A stretch of 64,000 nucleotides of DNA from Lipingzhangella_A rawalii (GTDB taxonomy: Bacteria > Actinomycetota > Actinomycetes > Streptosporangiales > Streptosporangiaceae). The position numbers and the translations under genes were made by a program. The notes under the pieces are model-generated. The model searched no databases and was not told the DNA's origin. It saw nothing but the letters and a program-made list of their open reading frames with translations. The stretch covers positions 434,001 to 498,000 of the forward strand of contig NZ_JAVLVT010000001.1 of assembly GCF_031628175.1 (NCBI RefSeq), in the 5' to 3' direction. This document shows positions 8,036 to 15,669 of the stretch, one piece after another; positions within the stretch are counted from its first letter, which is position 1, and the number at the start of each line of letters is the position of its first letter.

Positions 8036-9319
8036 ATGACCGCCACCCCCGCAGCGCCCGTCGCTGATCCCCCCGCGCATCCCGCCCAGCGGCGCATCCT
8101 TACCGTGCTGGTCGCCGCCCAGGTGCTCAGCGGCGCCGGATTGGCCGCGGGTATCACCGTGGGTGCCCTGCTCGCCCAGGACATGCTGGGCGCGACCAGC
8201 CTGGCCGGCCTGCCCAGCGCCCTGTTCACGATCGGCTCGGCGGCCGCCGCAGTTGCGGTGGGACGCCTCTCCCAGCACCGGGGGCGACGCAGCGGCCTGG
8301 CCGCCGGCTATGCCGTCGGTGCGGCGGGCGCCCTGGGCGTGGTGGCCGCCGCGGTCCTGGACAGCCCGGTACTGCTGTTCAGTGCACTGTTCGTCTACGG
8401 CGCCGGTACGGCCACCAACCTCCAGGCCCGCTACGCCGGCGCGGACTTGGCCGCGCCCGCACGCCGTGGCCAGGCGGTGAGTACGGTGCTGGTGGCTACC
8501 ACCCTCGGCGCCGTCGCCGGCCCCAACCTCGTCGAGCCTCTGGGGCGTCTGGCCACCGCGGTGGGCGTTCCACCGCTGGCCGGCCCCTTCCTACTGGCGG
8601 CGCTCGCCTACGGCACTGCCGCCGGGGTGCTGTGGCTGTTCCTGCACCCCGACCCACTGGTCACCGCACGGGCCCAGGCGAGTGCGCAGGCCAACCAGGA
8701 CAGCCCCGAGTCCGCCGCGGGCTCGCTTTCCGGCGGGGCACGGAGCGCACTGCTGCTGGGCGCCCTGGTGATGGTCCTGGTCCAGCTGGTCATGGTCGCG
8801 GTCATGACCATGACTCCCGTGCACATGCAGCACCACGGGCACAGTGTCGGCGCTGCGGGCTTCGTCATCGCCGTGCACGTGGGCGCAATGTACCTGCCCT
8901 CGCCCCTGTCCGGCTTCCTCGTGGACCGCTGGGGCCCGGCGCCGGTCGTCGTCGCATCGGGGATCACACTGCTGGCGGCGGGACTGCTGGCCGGCCTCGG
9001 CCCCGCAGAGTCCGGCGGGGTGCTCGCGCTGGCACTGGGCCTACTGGGCCTGGGCTGGAGCCTCGGCCTCGTGGCGGGCACCGCCATGGTCACCAATGCG
9101 GCGCCCCTGGCTACGCGGGCCAAGACGCAGGGGGTCGTGGACGTCGCGGTCGCGGTGGCCGGCGCCGGGGGCGGGCTGGCCTCGGGCCTGGTGGTGGCCT
9201 CGACCAGCTTCACGGTCCTGTCCGTGGGCGGTGGGGTGCTGGCGCTGGGCCTTCTGCCGGCAGTGCTCCTCGCCGTGCGGCCGCGAACGGGTGACCACGC
9301 TACGGCGGCGGGTGACTAG
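8036..9319 (+). CDS. MFS transporter
   Basis: A 427-residue major facilitator with about 12 predicted membrane helices in two bundles, joined by a polar loop near residues 205-232. The loop between helices 2 and 3 (GRLSQHRGRRSG) fits the MFS motif A. The second bundle begins ALLLGALVMVLVQL and has LVDRWGPAPVVVASG. Substrate is unknown; a drug or metabolite efflux role is typical. Its stop overlaps by 4 bp the end of the convergent, broken tetR gene. The upstream gap 7760-8035 has no clear operator. Confidence 0.85.
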   Translation: MTATPAAPVADPPAHPAQRRILTVLVAAQVLSGAGLAAGITVGALLAQDMLGATSLAGLPSALFTIGSAAAAVAVGRLSQHRGRRSGLAAGYAVGAAGALGVVAAAVLDSPVLLFSALFVYGAGTATNLQARYAGADLAAPARRGQAVSTVLVATTLGAVAGPNLVEPLGRLATAVGVPPLAGPFLLAALAYGTAAGVLWLFLHPDPLVTARAQASAQANQDSPESAAGSLSGGARSALLLGALVMVLVQLVMVAVMTMTPVHMQHHGHSVGAAGFVIAVHVGAMYLPSPLSGFLVDRWGPAPVVVASGITLLAAGLLAGLGPAESGGVLALALGLLGLGWSLGLVAGTAMVTNAAPLATRAKTQGVVDVAVAVAGAGGGLASGLVVASTSFTVLSVGGGVLALGLLPAVLLAVRPRTGDHATAAGD

Positions 9320-9890
9320 AGGGAGGGACGGTCCGCCGCGAGCAGGGTCTGGGCGGTGCTGCGCGCGGTGTGCAGGCGCCGCGGGTCACCGTCGATGTTC
9401 CGCAGCGCAACCGTGCCCTCCAGCAGCAGGAACAGCTGCTCGGTAACGGGCGCCGGGTCGGCCAGCTCCGGGCGATCCGCGGCCACGAGTTCGGTGATCC
9501 GGTGCAGCACCTCGCTCTTGTGGTACTGGATGACGGCGGGTGCGGGGTGGTCGGCGGGAAGCTCGGCGTCCCCGTTGGGGAAGCCACACCCCCGGGAGAG
9601 GTCCAGGGCGGGATGGTCGACGTAGGCCTCGAACAGTGCCAGCGTGCGCGGTGGGGGAGCCGTGGCCAGCTGCTGTTTCATGTGCTGCCACCAGGTGGTG
9701 TGCCGGTCCCGCAGGTAGGCCACCACCAGCTCGTCCTTGGAGCCGAAGCAGTCGTAGAGGGTTTTCTTGGTCACCCCGGCGGCCGCGGCGATGGCCGCCA
9801 CCCCCACGGCGTTGATGCCGTGGGGTAGAACAGGTCGGACGCGGCCGCCAGCAGCCGGCGTCCCGCCGGCGTACTGGACGCACGTTCCAC
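9316..9890 (-). pseudogene. TetR-family regulator interrupted by a single-base frameshift
   Basis: The HTH region is split between two frames. From GTG 9890 one frame reads VERASSTPAGRRLLAAASD then LFYP. From about 9825 the other continues GINAVGVAAIAAAAGV then TKKTLYDCFGSKDEL to the normal end at 9316. The switch falls on a run of four G at 9822-9825; five G would restore LFYPHGINAVGV. The intact paralogue at 31081-31704 reads LFYHQGINAVGV here, so the reconstruction is well supported. This is either a real inactivating mutation, a phase-variable homopolymer or a sequencing error. The intact product would have about 191 residues. Confidence 0.8.
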
Positions 9891-9906
9891 TATGCTCGAA
9901 GTACAC

Positions 9907-9920
9907 CCACCGGTCGGTGG
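9907..9920. promoter_or_regulatory. Inverted repeat, likely TetR operator
   Basis: CCACCG-GT-CGGTGG is a perfect 6-bp inverted repeat 17 bp upstream of the tetR GTG at 9890. The position suits autoregulation. A related CTACCGGTGG is found upstream of the paralogous tetR that starts at 31704, which supports a shared recognition sequence. Confidence 0.5.
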
Positions 9921-10095
9921 CGCTCCCGGTGCGACGCCAGCGTCGCGCCCCAGCCGGCGCCACCGAAATCCCCGCCGGCCGTGGCACCGCGAGCGGCAGG
10001 CAGCGGCCGTACTGCGGAACTCCGTCGTGGCGCCGGACGGTGTCCCGGTCCCGGTGGCCGCCGCTGGGAAAACCGCGGGCCGGAACAACTCCGTG

Positions 10096-10833
10096 TCAGG
10101 CCGGGGTGAGGACGCAGAACTCGTTGCCCTCCGGGTCGGTGAGCACTATCCAGGGGACTTCGCCCTGGCCGAGGTCGAGGTCGGCGGCGCCAAGCTCGCG
10201 CAGCCGAGTTGTCTCCGCGGCCTGGTCGCCCCCCGGGTAGGGCCGCACGTCCAGGTGCACGCGGTTCTTCACGGTTTTCGTGTCGGGTGTACGGACGAAC
10301 TCCAGGTACGGGCCGGTGCCCGCAGCGGAACGCAGCGTCGCATAGTCGTCGGTGACCTCGTGTACGGCCCAGTCCGTCGCCGCGCCCCAGAACCGGGCCA
10401 TGACCCGCGGGTCCATACAGTCGGCCACCACCGCGGCGATCGGGCCAGTGTCCCGGTAGACCGCTCGGGGCTCCAGCACACAGAACTCGTTACCCTCCGG
10501 GTCGGCGAGCACGGTCCACGGAACGTCGCCCTGGCCCACGTCGACTGGCGTCGCACCGAGATCCCGCAGCCGCGCGACCGTCTCGGCCTGATGCCCGGCG
10601 GACGTCGTGGCGAGATCGACGTGGACCCGGTTCTTCACCGTCTTCGGTTCCGGAACGGCAATGACATCGATACAGACATGAACGGGGTCCGGATACGTGT
10701 CCCGGTCGGGCTGGACATTCGTCACGCCGGGTTCCTCGATGGCCGTTTCCCAACCGAGCGCCTGCGCCCAGAACCGTCCGACCTCGGCGTCATCCCGAGC
10801 GTTCATCGCAATCTGCACCAACCGCGTCGCCAT
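10096..10833 (-). CDS. Two-domain VOC (glyoxalase/bleomycin-resistance fold) protein
   Basis: A 245-residue protein made of two tandem glyoxalase_6-like modules. The first covers about residues 1-115 and the second 125-245. Each ends in the same DPEGNEFCVL motif, and each has KTVKNRVHLD-type strand residues, a clear internal duplication. The family includes metalloenzymes and antibiotic-binding proteins, but metal ligands cannot be assigned with confidence. The start was chosen at ATG 10833 (MATRLVQIAMN), where the domain begins; the open frame extends further upstream without similarity. It lies upstream of the broken tetR on the same strand. Confidence 0.85.
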   Translation of the reverse strand: MATRLVQIAMNARDDAEVGRFWAQALGWETAIEEPGVTNVQPDRDTYPDPVHVCIDVIAVPEPKTVKNRVHVDLATTSAGHQAETVARLRDLGATPVDVGQGDVPWTVLADPEGNEFCVLEPRAVYRDTGPIAAVVADCMDPRVMARFWGAATDWAVHEVTDDYATLRSAAGTGPYLEFVRTPDTKTVKNRVHLDVRPYPGGDQAAETTRLRELGAADLDLGQGEVPWIVLTDPEGNEFCVLTPA

Positions 10834-10909
10834 GTCGCCAAGCCTATCCGCGGATGCGATACTGCTGCCTCGGTGCCAGACAGCGCGGTCGCTGCGGAGC
10901 GTCTGGCGC

Positions 10910-11117
10910 TCAGTCACTCTGCCACGGGTTGACGATCTCGATCCCTGTGTCCTGGAAGTCCCGGGTGTTGCGCGTGGCCAGGCGGGCGCCTTGCGCACGG
11001 CAGATTGCCGCAATCTGGGCGTCGGCGGACGTGCTGGGACGGCCCAGCTTTGAGTACAGCCTGCTGCGGATGCGCTTTGGCGAGCTCGGAAATGACGTTG
11101 ATGTCCAGGACGATCAT
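10910..11117 (-). pseudogene. FitB/VapC-type PIN toxin with internal deletion
   Basis: The first 25 codons read MIVLDINVISELAKAHPQQA, the N-terminus of a PIN-domain RNase with its first acidic residue. The rest continues in another frame as ADAQIAAICRAQGARLATRN and then DFQDTGIEIVNPWQSD to a stop at 10910-10912, the typical C-terminus with the last acidic residues. Together only about 68 codons remain of the usual 135-140. The middle is deleted and the frame is lost, so the toxin should be inactive. The start overlaps the antitoxin stop (ATGA), the normal toxin-antitoxin arrangement. Confidence 0.78.
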
Positions 11118-11359
11118 TCGTCAACGGCCGCCGGGCGGGGCTGTTTCGTACGCATCGGGAGGTCCAACTTCATGCCGTCCAGTGCCGCGAACCGAACGTG
11201 GATGCGGCTGCCCACCCCCAGTCTGGGTGGTGACTCTGCCAGCTGATCCTTCAGAATCGCTCGCACCTCGGCCTCCATGGAGCGGCCGTGCTGCGCCGCC
11301 CGGACCCGGAGTCGGTCCCGAAGCTGGTCGTCGAGCCCGCGGATCGTCAGTGTGGCCAT
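11114..11359 (-). CDS. FitA-type ribbon-helix-helix antitoxin
   Basis: An 81-residue antitoxin. The N-terminal 40 residues (MATLTIRGLDDQLRDRLRVR then AAQHGRSMEAEVRAIL) form the ribbon-helix-helix DNA-binding domain of the FitA/VapB group. The C-terminal tail would wrap the toxin. The start ATG is preceded by GGGAGG. Its toxin partner directly downstream is truncated, so the antitoxin is orphaned, as often found after decay of such modules. It may still autorepress its promoter. Confidence 0.85.
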   Translation of the reverse strand: MATLTIRGLDDQLRDRLRVRAAQHGRSMEAEVRAILKDQLAESPPRLGVGSRIHVRFAALDGMKLDLPMRTKQPRPAAVDE

Positions 11360-11512
11360 GGTACTCCCTCCCGATCGCCCGCAGTCCTGCTGGCGATGCA
11401 TGCACTGCAAGCGTGCCATGTGGGTGGCGAGTTCCCAGCCGGACATCCTGCGTTGCCCGGCGGGACCGTCTCGTCAAGGAAGCCGTGCCCCACGGTCAGG
11501 CATGGTGGCCGC

Positions 11513-12535
11513 TCACAGCGTGGCCTGCCAGCCATCCGTGATCCGGTGTAGGTGCGGGGTGAGAGTGTCAGTGCCAGGGCGTCCCGCGCTGGTCCAGGTG
11601 TGCAGCAGCTCCCGGAGTCGCTCCAGTGCCGGGGACTGCGCCGAGTCCGCGATCAGCTGGGAGTGGGGCAGCATTTCCAGCAGCGCCACGTGTTCCTCGG
11701 TGGCGATGCCGTAGCCCACGGCACGGTCGCGCCCGGCCGAGATCAGTCCCTCAGGTCGCTGGGCGATCAACCAAGCGCGCAGGTCGTCACAGTCCGGCCA
11801 GCTCAGGTCCACCGGCTCGGAGTGCGCGGCCGCCTCCAGCCGCCCCAGCAGGTCTACGGCATGCTGCGCGGGTCTCGAGTGGAGCCACTCGGCAGAGACA
11901 TAGCCCGTGACGCTGGTGGCGTTGGCATCGTCAGACTCGCGGGCCTGGTGCACTGTTCCACCCATGCGGGCGTAGGCTCCCCGGTGCACGCTCGGCGTGG
12001 TCGGCGTGCCCGACTCGGCAACCACGCTGCGCAGCATCACCGTGGAGTAGGCCAATCGCGCCACCGGCAGGGGATGCAGCATCACCGCCCCTACGGTGGC
12101 CTGGTCCAGCCACGCATCCGGCAGCCGGGGCGGACAGGTCCACGCCACGATCCGCGTGTAGGGCCCATGCTTGGGGGCGCCGTCCAGCCCATCGCGGGCC
12201 AGGAACGTCACGTTCGCGTAGCCGGCCTCAGCGTGGAGCCGGGCGGCCCGTTCGGTGAGCTCCGGAAGGAGGTCCACACTGACGACATGGCCGTGTGGAC
12301 CGACCAATTCGGCCAGCAGCGCGGTGGACAAGCCCGAGCCGGTCCCGATTTCCAGTACACGATCACCGGGTTCAATATCCGCGATTCGAAGATGGCGCAG
12401 GATTACCATGGTGTCGGTGGTCTGGCGCACCGCGCGGCCGTCGGTGCCGCGGAAGTGGGCCTCGTCAACCGCCGCGGCTGCCTCGCTCAATCGGTCCGCG
12501 GCAGTGGTGCTGATCTCGGGCACGGAGTGCTCCAT
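11513..12535 (-). CDS. Protein-L-isoaspartate O-methyltransferase homologue of the lasso cluster
   Basis: A 340-residue SAM methyltransferase of the PIMT family. The SAM-binding motif I is VLEIGTGSGLSTALLAEL near residues 60-77, followed by VVSVDLLPEL. A C-terminal extension of over 130 residues is absent from housekeeping PIMT. Homologues of this kind in lasso clusters (lihuanodin, cellulonodin-2) and graspetide clusters methylate a specific Asp of the modified peptide, which then closes to an aspartimide. The gene is the last of the lasso operon, 27 bp after B2. The precursor core holds Asp-Ser at positions 6-7 of the ring, a suitable target. An ordinary C-terminal O-methyltransferase role is the alternative. 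Confidence 0.85.
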   Translation of the reverse strand: MEHSVPEISTTAADRLSEAAAAVDEAHFRGTDGRAVRQTTDTMVILRHLRIADIEPGDRVLEIGTGSGLSTALLAELVGPHGHVVSVDLLPELTERAARLHAEAGYANVTFLARDGLDGAPKHGPYTRIVAWTCPPRLPDAWLDQATVGAVMLHPLPVARLAYSTVMLRSVVAESGTPTTPSVHRGAYARMGGTVHQARESDDANATSVTGYVSAEWLHSRPAQHAVDLLGRLEAAAHSEPVDLSWPDCDDLRAWLIAQRPEGLISAGRDRAVGYGIATEEHVALLEMLPHSQLIADSAQSPALERLRELLHTWTSAGRPGTDTLTPHLHRITDGWQATL

Positions 12536-12562
12536 TCGGCTGGTGGTCGGAACTGACGGGTG

Positions 12563-13006
12563 TTATACGCGCACGGTGACGTGAAACGGTGTTGTGGTAA
12601 GTACGGGTTCTGCTACAGGTACGCCACGGACCTCGACCCAGGCATGGGACTGGCACGGAGAGAACCGGCACCCGATACACCACGACACGGACCGCCAGCG
12701 CAGGGCCGTAGTGACGACGGTGGCTAGGGACACGTCCAGGCACGCGGTTCGCCCCGGGAAGCGGCGCGCGATCCTGCGACAGGCTTGTGCGGACCGCAGC
12801 GCGGCTAAGCGTCCGGCCGGGGCGCGGGAGGTTCGCCGGAGTAGCCGGACCAGGGCGAGGGTGCGGTGTAGCGGCAGCAGGCGGAGGACCACCAGGGCGG
12901 TGGCGACGCCAGCCACGGCGGTGACCCAGTCCCCGATTCGCGGCGTGGGCAGGCCCGTGGGGTCCGGTTCGGTCATCTCCACGCTCACCACCGCGACCAC
13001 CGCCAA
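12563..13006 (-). CDS. Lasso peptide leader peptidase B2 (transglutaminase-like)
   Basis: A 147-residue B2-type peptidase that cleaves the lasso leader. The catalytic Cys is in GRTACLDVSLA and the His in SHAWVEVRGVPV; the third member of the triad lies in the following strand. The length matches stand-alone B2 proteins of actinobacteria. A hydrophobic patch at residues 28-45 is also common. It overlaps B1 by 22 bp, indicating coupled translation. The start ATG at 13006 was kept because the whole N-terminal arm is family-like only from about residue 15; a downstream ATG at residue 11 is possible. Confidence 0.88.
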   Translation of the reverse strand: MAVVAVVSVEMTEPDPTGLPTPRIGDWVTAVAGVATALVVLRLLPLHRTLALVRLLRRTSRAPAGRLAALRSAQACRRIARRFPGRTACLDVSLATVVTTALRWRSVSWCIGCRFSPCQSHAWVEVRGVPVAEPVLTTTPFHVTVRV

Positions 13007-13278
13007 CGTTTCCGGTGCAGCAGGCCATGCCGGGACAACTCCTGGACCAGAACTGCGGCGTCTGCCCGCACCTGATCCGGGTCGGCGCCGAGGTCGTCGG
13101 CCAGGGCTGCGGCAGCGTCATCCAGCCGGGTGCCGCTGGCCAAGGCGTGCCACAGCTGCGCGGCGGTGAGGGAGAGGGCGTACCATCGGCCCCGGCCACG
13201 GGTGTCGAGGAGCATTCCGCCCTCGGGTGTGATGGTCGCGTACACGCAAGGGTGCGGCCGGACGGGCTCAGCGGGCAT
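12985..13278 (-). CDS. Lasso peptide leader-binding protein B1 (PqqD/RRE)
   Basis: A 97-residue RiPP recognition element of the PqqD fold. It binds the leader and presents it to B2 and the cyclase. The pattern GGMLLDTRGRGRWYALSLTA followed by AAQLWHAL and a helical C-terminal half (VRADAAVLVQELSRHGLL) is characteristic. It overlaps the end of the cyclase gene by 11 bp and the start of B2 by 22 bp. Split B1/B2 genes are the rule in actinobacterial lasso clusters. Confidence 0.88.
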   Translation of the reverse strand: MPAEPVRPHPCVYATITPEGGMLLDTRGRGRWYALSLTAAQLWHALASGTRLDDAAAALADDLGADPDQVRADAAVLVQELSRHGLLHRKRWRWSRW

Positions 13279-15067
13279 AGCTGCCCCCGCTTTCGCTCGG
13301 GACCCGGGCAGCGGAGTCGAGTGTGCGGGCGAGCCACAGTTCCACCGAAACGAGGCGCTCCAGCGCGGCTATCCGTCCCGGGACCCCGGTGACGAGCCGG
13401 TCCAGTTCATCCCGCACGGTGTTCTGGTCCACGATGCCGCGCTCGACAAGGTGGGAGTCGGTGAGCAGGGTGCGCAGTCGGGCTGCGTTACGCCGAAGCC
13501 CTGAGTAGGCGTTGCCATCGTAAGCGCCCTTAGTGGCGCGAGTCAGCAGGAACAGGGGCACCAGACCACGCAGCGCGGCTCCGAGGAGTGGCTTCTGCAC
13601 ACCTGGCTGGCTGCGGTGGCTGACCGGGAGTGCCATGCAGGACCGCACGACCTCGTTGTCCAGGTAGGGGGCATGGGTCGGGACCCCATCGTGGCTGAGC
13701 TGCTGTTCCAGCTCGGCCTGGTAACTGCCGAACTCTCGGAGCTCGCTCCAGGCACGGTGCGTGGCCAGCGGCAGGTCCGGTTGTGCTTGCTCCGCCTGGG
13801 CATGCAAATGCTCCGCAAGAGTGGCGCGGGCTCTGCTGGTGAGCCAGACGGCGAATCCGGCTGTGCCGTACCAGGCAATCCGCTCGGTGGCCCCGGTTCT
13901 TCGGTGCCGCTGTGGCGTTCGGATCTGCTCGGCGAACTGGTGAAGGGCGTCCCGGCACGCCGTGCGGGCCTGAGCCCGGGCAGCGCGGGCGATCACTCGT
14001 GGGGACAGCTGCCGCACCTGAGCGAAGGCCAGAACCCGTGTGCGAAACGCGCGTCTGGACTGGGTGCGGTACGCCTCAGCGAGGTGATACGGCGCGGCCT
14101 CCAGCAGGGTGTCGCCACCCGATCCGGTCAGATGCAGGCTGCTGCCGTACTCGTGTAACGGCTGGCGGTAGGAGGTGGTGACGGCCCACCGCGCGGCGTC
14201 GCTGAAGGGCTGGTCGGTGGACGGTGCGGCGTCCAGCTGGTCGAACATTCGCGCGTCCTGGCCAGCCGAGGGAAATACGTGGCGCATGTGGTTGGCCTGG
14301 GCAACACAACGGCGGGCATAGTCCGGGTCGTCGTTGGGGCTGGTCGAGTCGAGGCGGGTGACCCCGAGTAGCGGCCCGTGGGTGTCGGCGAGCATGGCGA
14401 GGCTTGTGGAGTCCAGGCCGCCGCTGACATCGGCACTGAGGCGTTGTGCCGTGTTTGCCCGGTGGGCCACGGCCGTGTACAGGGCTACGCGCAGTGCTGC
14501 TGCGGCCTCGGGGAACGTGGCGGTTGGTGCCTCGGGCTCGTAGGGAACGATGCGTAGGGTGTGGCGGTCGGTTACCAGGGCATGTGCGCCGGGCACGCGG
14601 TGGATGCCGCGGTAGGCGGTGCGGTGGTCGGTGGCCTCGGTGACGGTTGGACACGTCAGGTGAGCCGCCAGGGCCGCGTCATCCAGGGGCGCGCCGGTGA
14701 GTTCGGCGAGGGGGCGCGTGCGGGTAGCCCAACGCACCTGCCCCCGATGGCGCGTGTAGTAGACGGAGCGAGAACCGCACAGGTCAGTGAGGATCGCGGT
14801 CCAGGGTCCACGCCGGGCGATCACCCAGTATGAGCCGGGCCAGCGGGTGAGTGCACGCCAGTCCTCGGCGCGCACCGCAGGGAGCGCGAGGTCGAGGGCG
14901 GACCGAGGGGCGTAACAGTCGCCGATGACCGCGAGTCGTAGGTCCCGATCCGTGGCGCAGTGCATCGGGGGCGGGTTCGCGCCGACCACGTGTGGTGCGT
15001 CGTGATCGGTCCAGAGCGGGGTTGTGGCGGTGGGCTGCGGCGGGCGATGTCCCTGAATCCAGTGCAT
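13268..15067 (-). CDS. Lasso cyclase, asparagine synthetase B homologue
   Basis: A 599-residue ATP-dependent macrolactam synthetase (lasso protein C). The ATP pyrophosphatase loop is DVSGGLDSTSLAM and a second nucleotide motif is LTGSGGDTLLEAAP. The N-terminal half has the glutaminase fold but begins MHWIQG with no catalytic Cys2, as in lasso cyclases, which do not use glutamine. It activates the side-chain carboxylate of the acceptor residue, here predicted Asp9, as an adenylate for attack by Gly1. The start at 15067 has AGGAAGGG 6 bp upstream. The open frame runs further, through the precursor region in another frame, and that part was rejected. Confidence 0.9.
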   Translation of the reverse strand: MHWIQGHRPPQPTATTPLWTDHDAPHVVGANPPPMHCATDRDLRLAVIGDCYAPRSALDLALPAVRAEDWRALTRWPGSYWVIARRGPWTAILTDLCGSRSVYYTRHRGQVRWATRTRPLAELTGAPLDDAALAAHLTCPTVTEATDHRTAYRGIHRVPGAHALVTDRHTLRIVPYEPEAPTATFPEAAAALRVALYTAVAHRANTAQRLSADVSGGLDSTSLAMLADTHGPLLGVTRLDSTSPNDDPDYARRCVAQANHMRHVFPSAGQDARMFDQLDAAPSTDQPFSDAARWAVTTSYRQPLHEYGSSLHLTGSGGDTLLEAAPYHLAEAYRTQSRRAFRTRVLAFAQVRQLSPRVIARAARAQARTACRDALHQFAEQIRTPQRHRRTGATERIAWYGTAGFAVWLTSRARATLAEHLHAQAEQAQPDLPLATHRAWSELREFGSYQAELEQQLSHDGVPTHAPYLDNEVVRSCMALPVSHRSQPGVQKPLLGAALRGLVPLFLLTRATKGAYDGNAYSGLRRNAARLRTLLTDSHLVERGIVDQNTVRDELDRLVTGVPGRIAALERLVSVELWLARTLDSAARVPSESGGSYAR

Positions 15068-15144
15068 GCGTGCCCTTCCTGGAGCGAGGCAGGCGGTGGC
15101 GCCGGGGCCGGCTCCATGTCGTGACCGACCCCGGCGCCGGACGT

Positions 15145-15267
15145 TCATTCGAAGTAGCGCCCCTGGTCCATGCTGTCCTCGGCGTACTTGCCCAGGGTCA
15201 GCTCGGGCACCTCGTCCAGCTCCACCACGGTGGGCGGTTCGTAGTGCGGCTGCGTCTCGGGCTCCAT
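15145..15267 (-). CDS. Lasso peptide precursor A
   Basis: A 40-residue precursor that is easy to miss because of its size. The leader (residues 1-25, MEPETQPHYEPPTVVELDEV then PELTL) carries the YxxP motif recognised by B1 and ends with Thr at -2. The predicted core is GKYAEDSMDQGRYFE, 15 residues. Gly1 would form an isopeptide bond with Asp9, the only acidic residue at positions 7-9, giving a nine-residue ring and a six-residue tail QGRYFE with bulky plug candidates Arg12, Tyr13 and Phe14. There are no Cys, so it is class II. Asp6-Ser7 lies in the ring in a D-S-M-D context, suited to aspartimide formation. GAGGAG precedes the ATG. It is first in the lasso operon. Confidence 0.88.
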   Translation of the reverse strand: MEPETQPHYEPPTVVELDEVPELTLGKYAEDSMDQGRYFE

Positions 15268-15335
15268 GCGGCACTCCTCTTCCTGCTCGTGAGCATGGTG
15301 CGGGCGGGTCGGCCCGCTGAACTCAAGTCTGCAAC

Positions 15336-15356
15336 TATTCCATCATTGATGGAATA
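15336..15356. promoter_or_regulatory. Operator copy 1 upstream of the lasso operon
   Basis: A perfect inverted repeat of 10-bp arms (TATTCCATCA / TGATGGAATA) around a single T. It lies 69 bp upstream of the lasso precursor start, in the 198-bp divergent region. A second, imperfect copy is at 15418-15438. The shared pattern is TATTCCA-N7-TGGRATA. Confidence 0.65.
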
Positions 15357-15417
15357 TGGCAGGAGCGTAAGAGTATAGTAACCAAGTGAAGCGAGCAAAC
15401 TTCCTTGCGTCGCGACG

Positions 15418-15438
15418 TATTCCAGTCATACTGGGATA
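15418..15438. promoter_or_regulatory. Operator copy 2 upstream of the small-protein/DUF6879 operon
   Basis: Inverted repeat TATTCCAGT-CAT-ACTGGGATA with one mismatch, 28 bp upstream of the ATG at 15466. It has the same length and outer bases as the perfect copy at 15336-15356, so one regulator probably binds both and controls the two divergent promoters. Confidence 0.6.
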
Positions 15439-15465
15439 GATGACCCCCCAGAGAACGGAGCCCTC

Positions 15466-15669
15466 ATGCGCCTCACACGTATCGCAGGTGGCTGTGGCGA
15501 CGACATGACCTGCCCCACGATCAGCGTCACGGACCGCTCGACGGTCATCGTCCAGGGCTATGAACTGTCCCCCGCGGTGCTGCCGCCGTCATCCCTGCCG
15601 GAGGGGGAGTCCGCAGTGGAGATCCCCATGTCGGTGCTTCAGGAGGCCGTGCATGCTCTCGGCACATGA
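15466..15669 (+). CDS. Small conserved hypothetical protein of a DUF6879/XRE module
   Basis: A 67-residue protein beginning MRLTRIAGGCGDDMTCPTIS. I recall small proteins of this type before DUF6879 genes in actinomycetes, but no function is known to me. Two Cys (residues 10 and 16) lie in the conserved head; the tail SVLQEAVHALGT looks helical. It overlaps the DUF6879 gene by 17 bp and so is probably its translational partner. The operator at 15418-15438 lies directly upstream. Confidence 0.65.
   Translation: MRLTRIAGGCGDDMTCPTISVTDRSTVIVQGYELSPAVLPPSSLPEGESAVEIPMSVLQEAVHALGT

Noticed and set aside
12465..13337. 290-codon minus-strand frame across lasso B1/B2
   Set aside because: It is a shadow frame: B1, B2 and the cyclase occupy other frames with recognisable motifs and overlapping starts.
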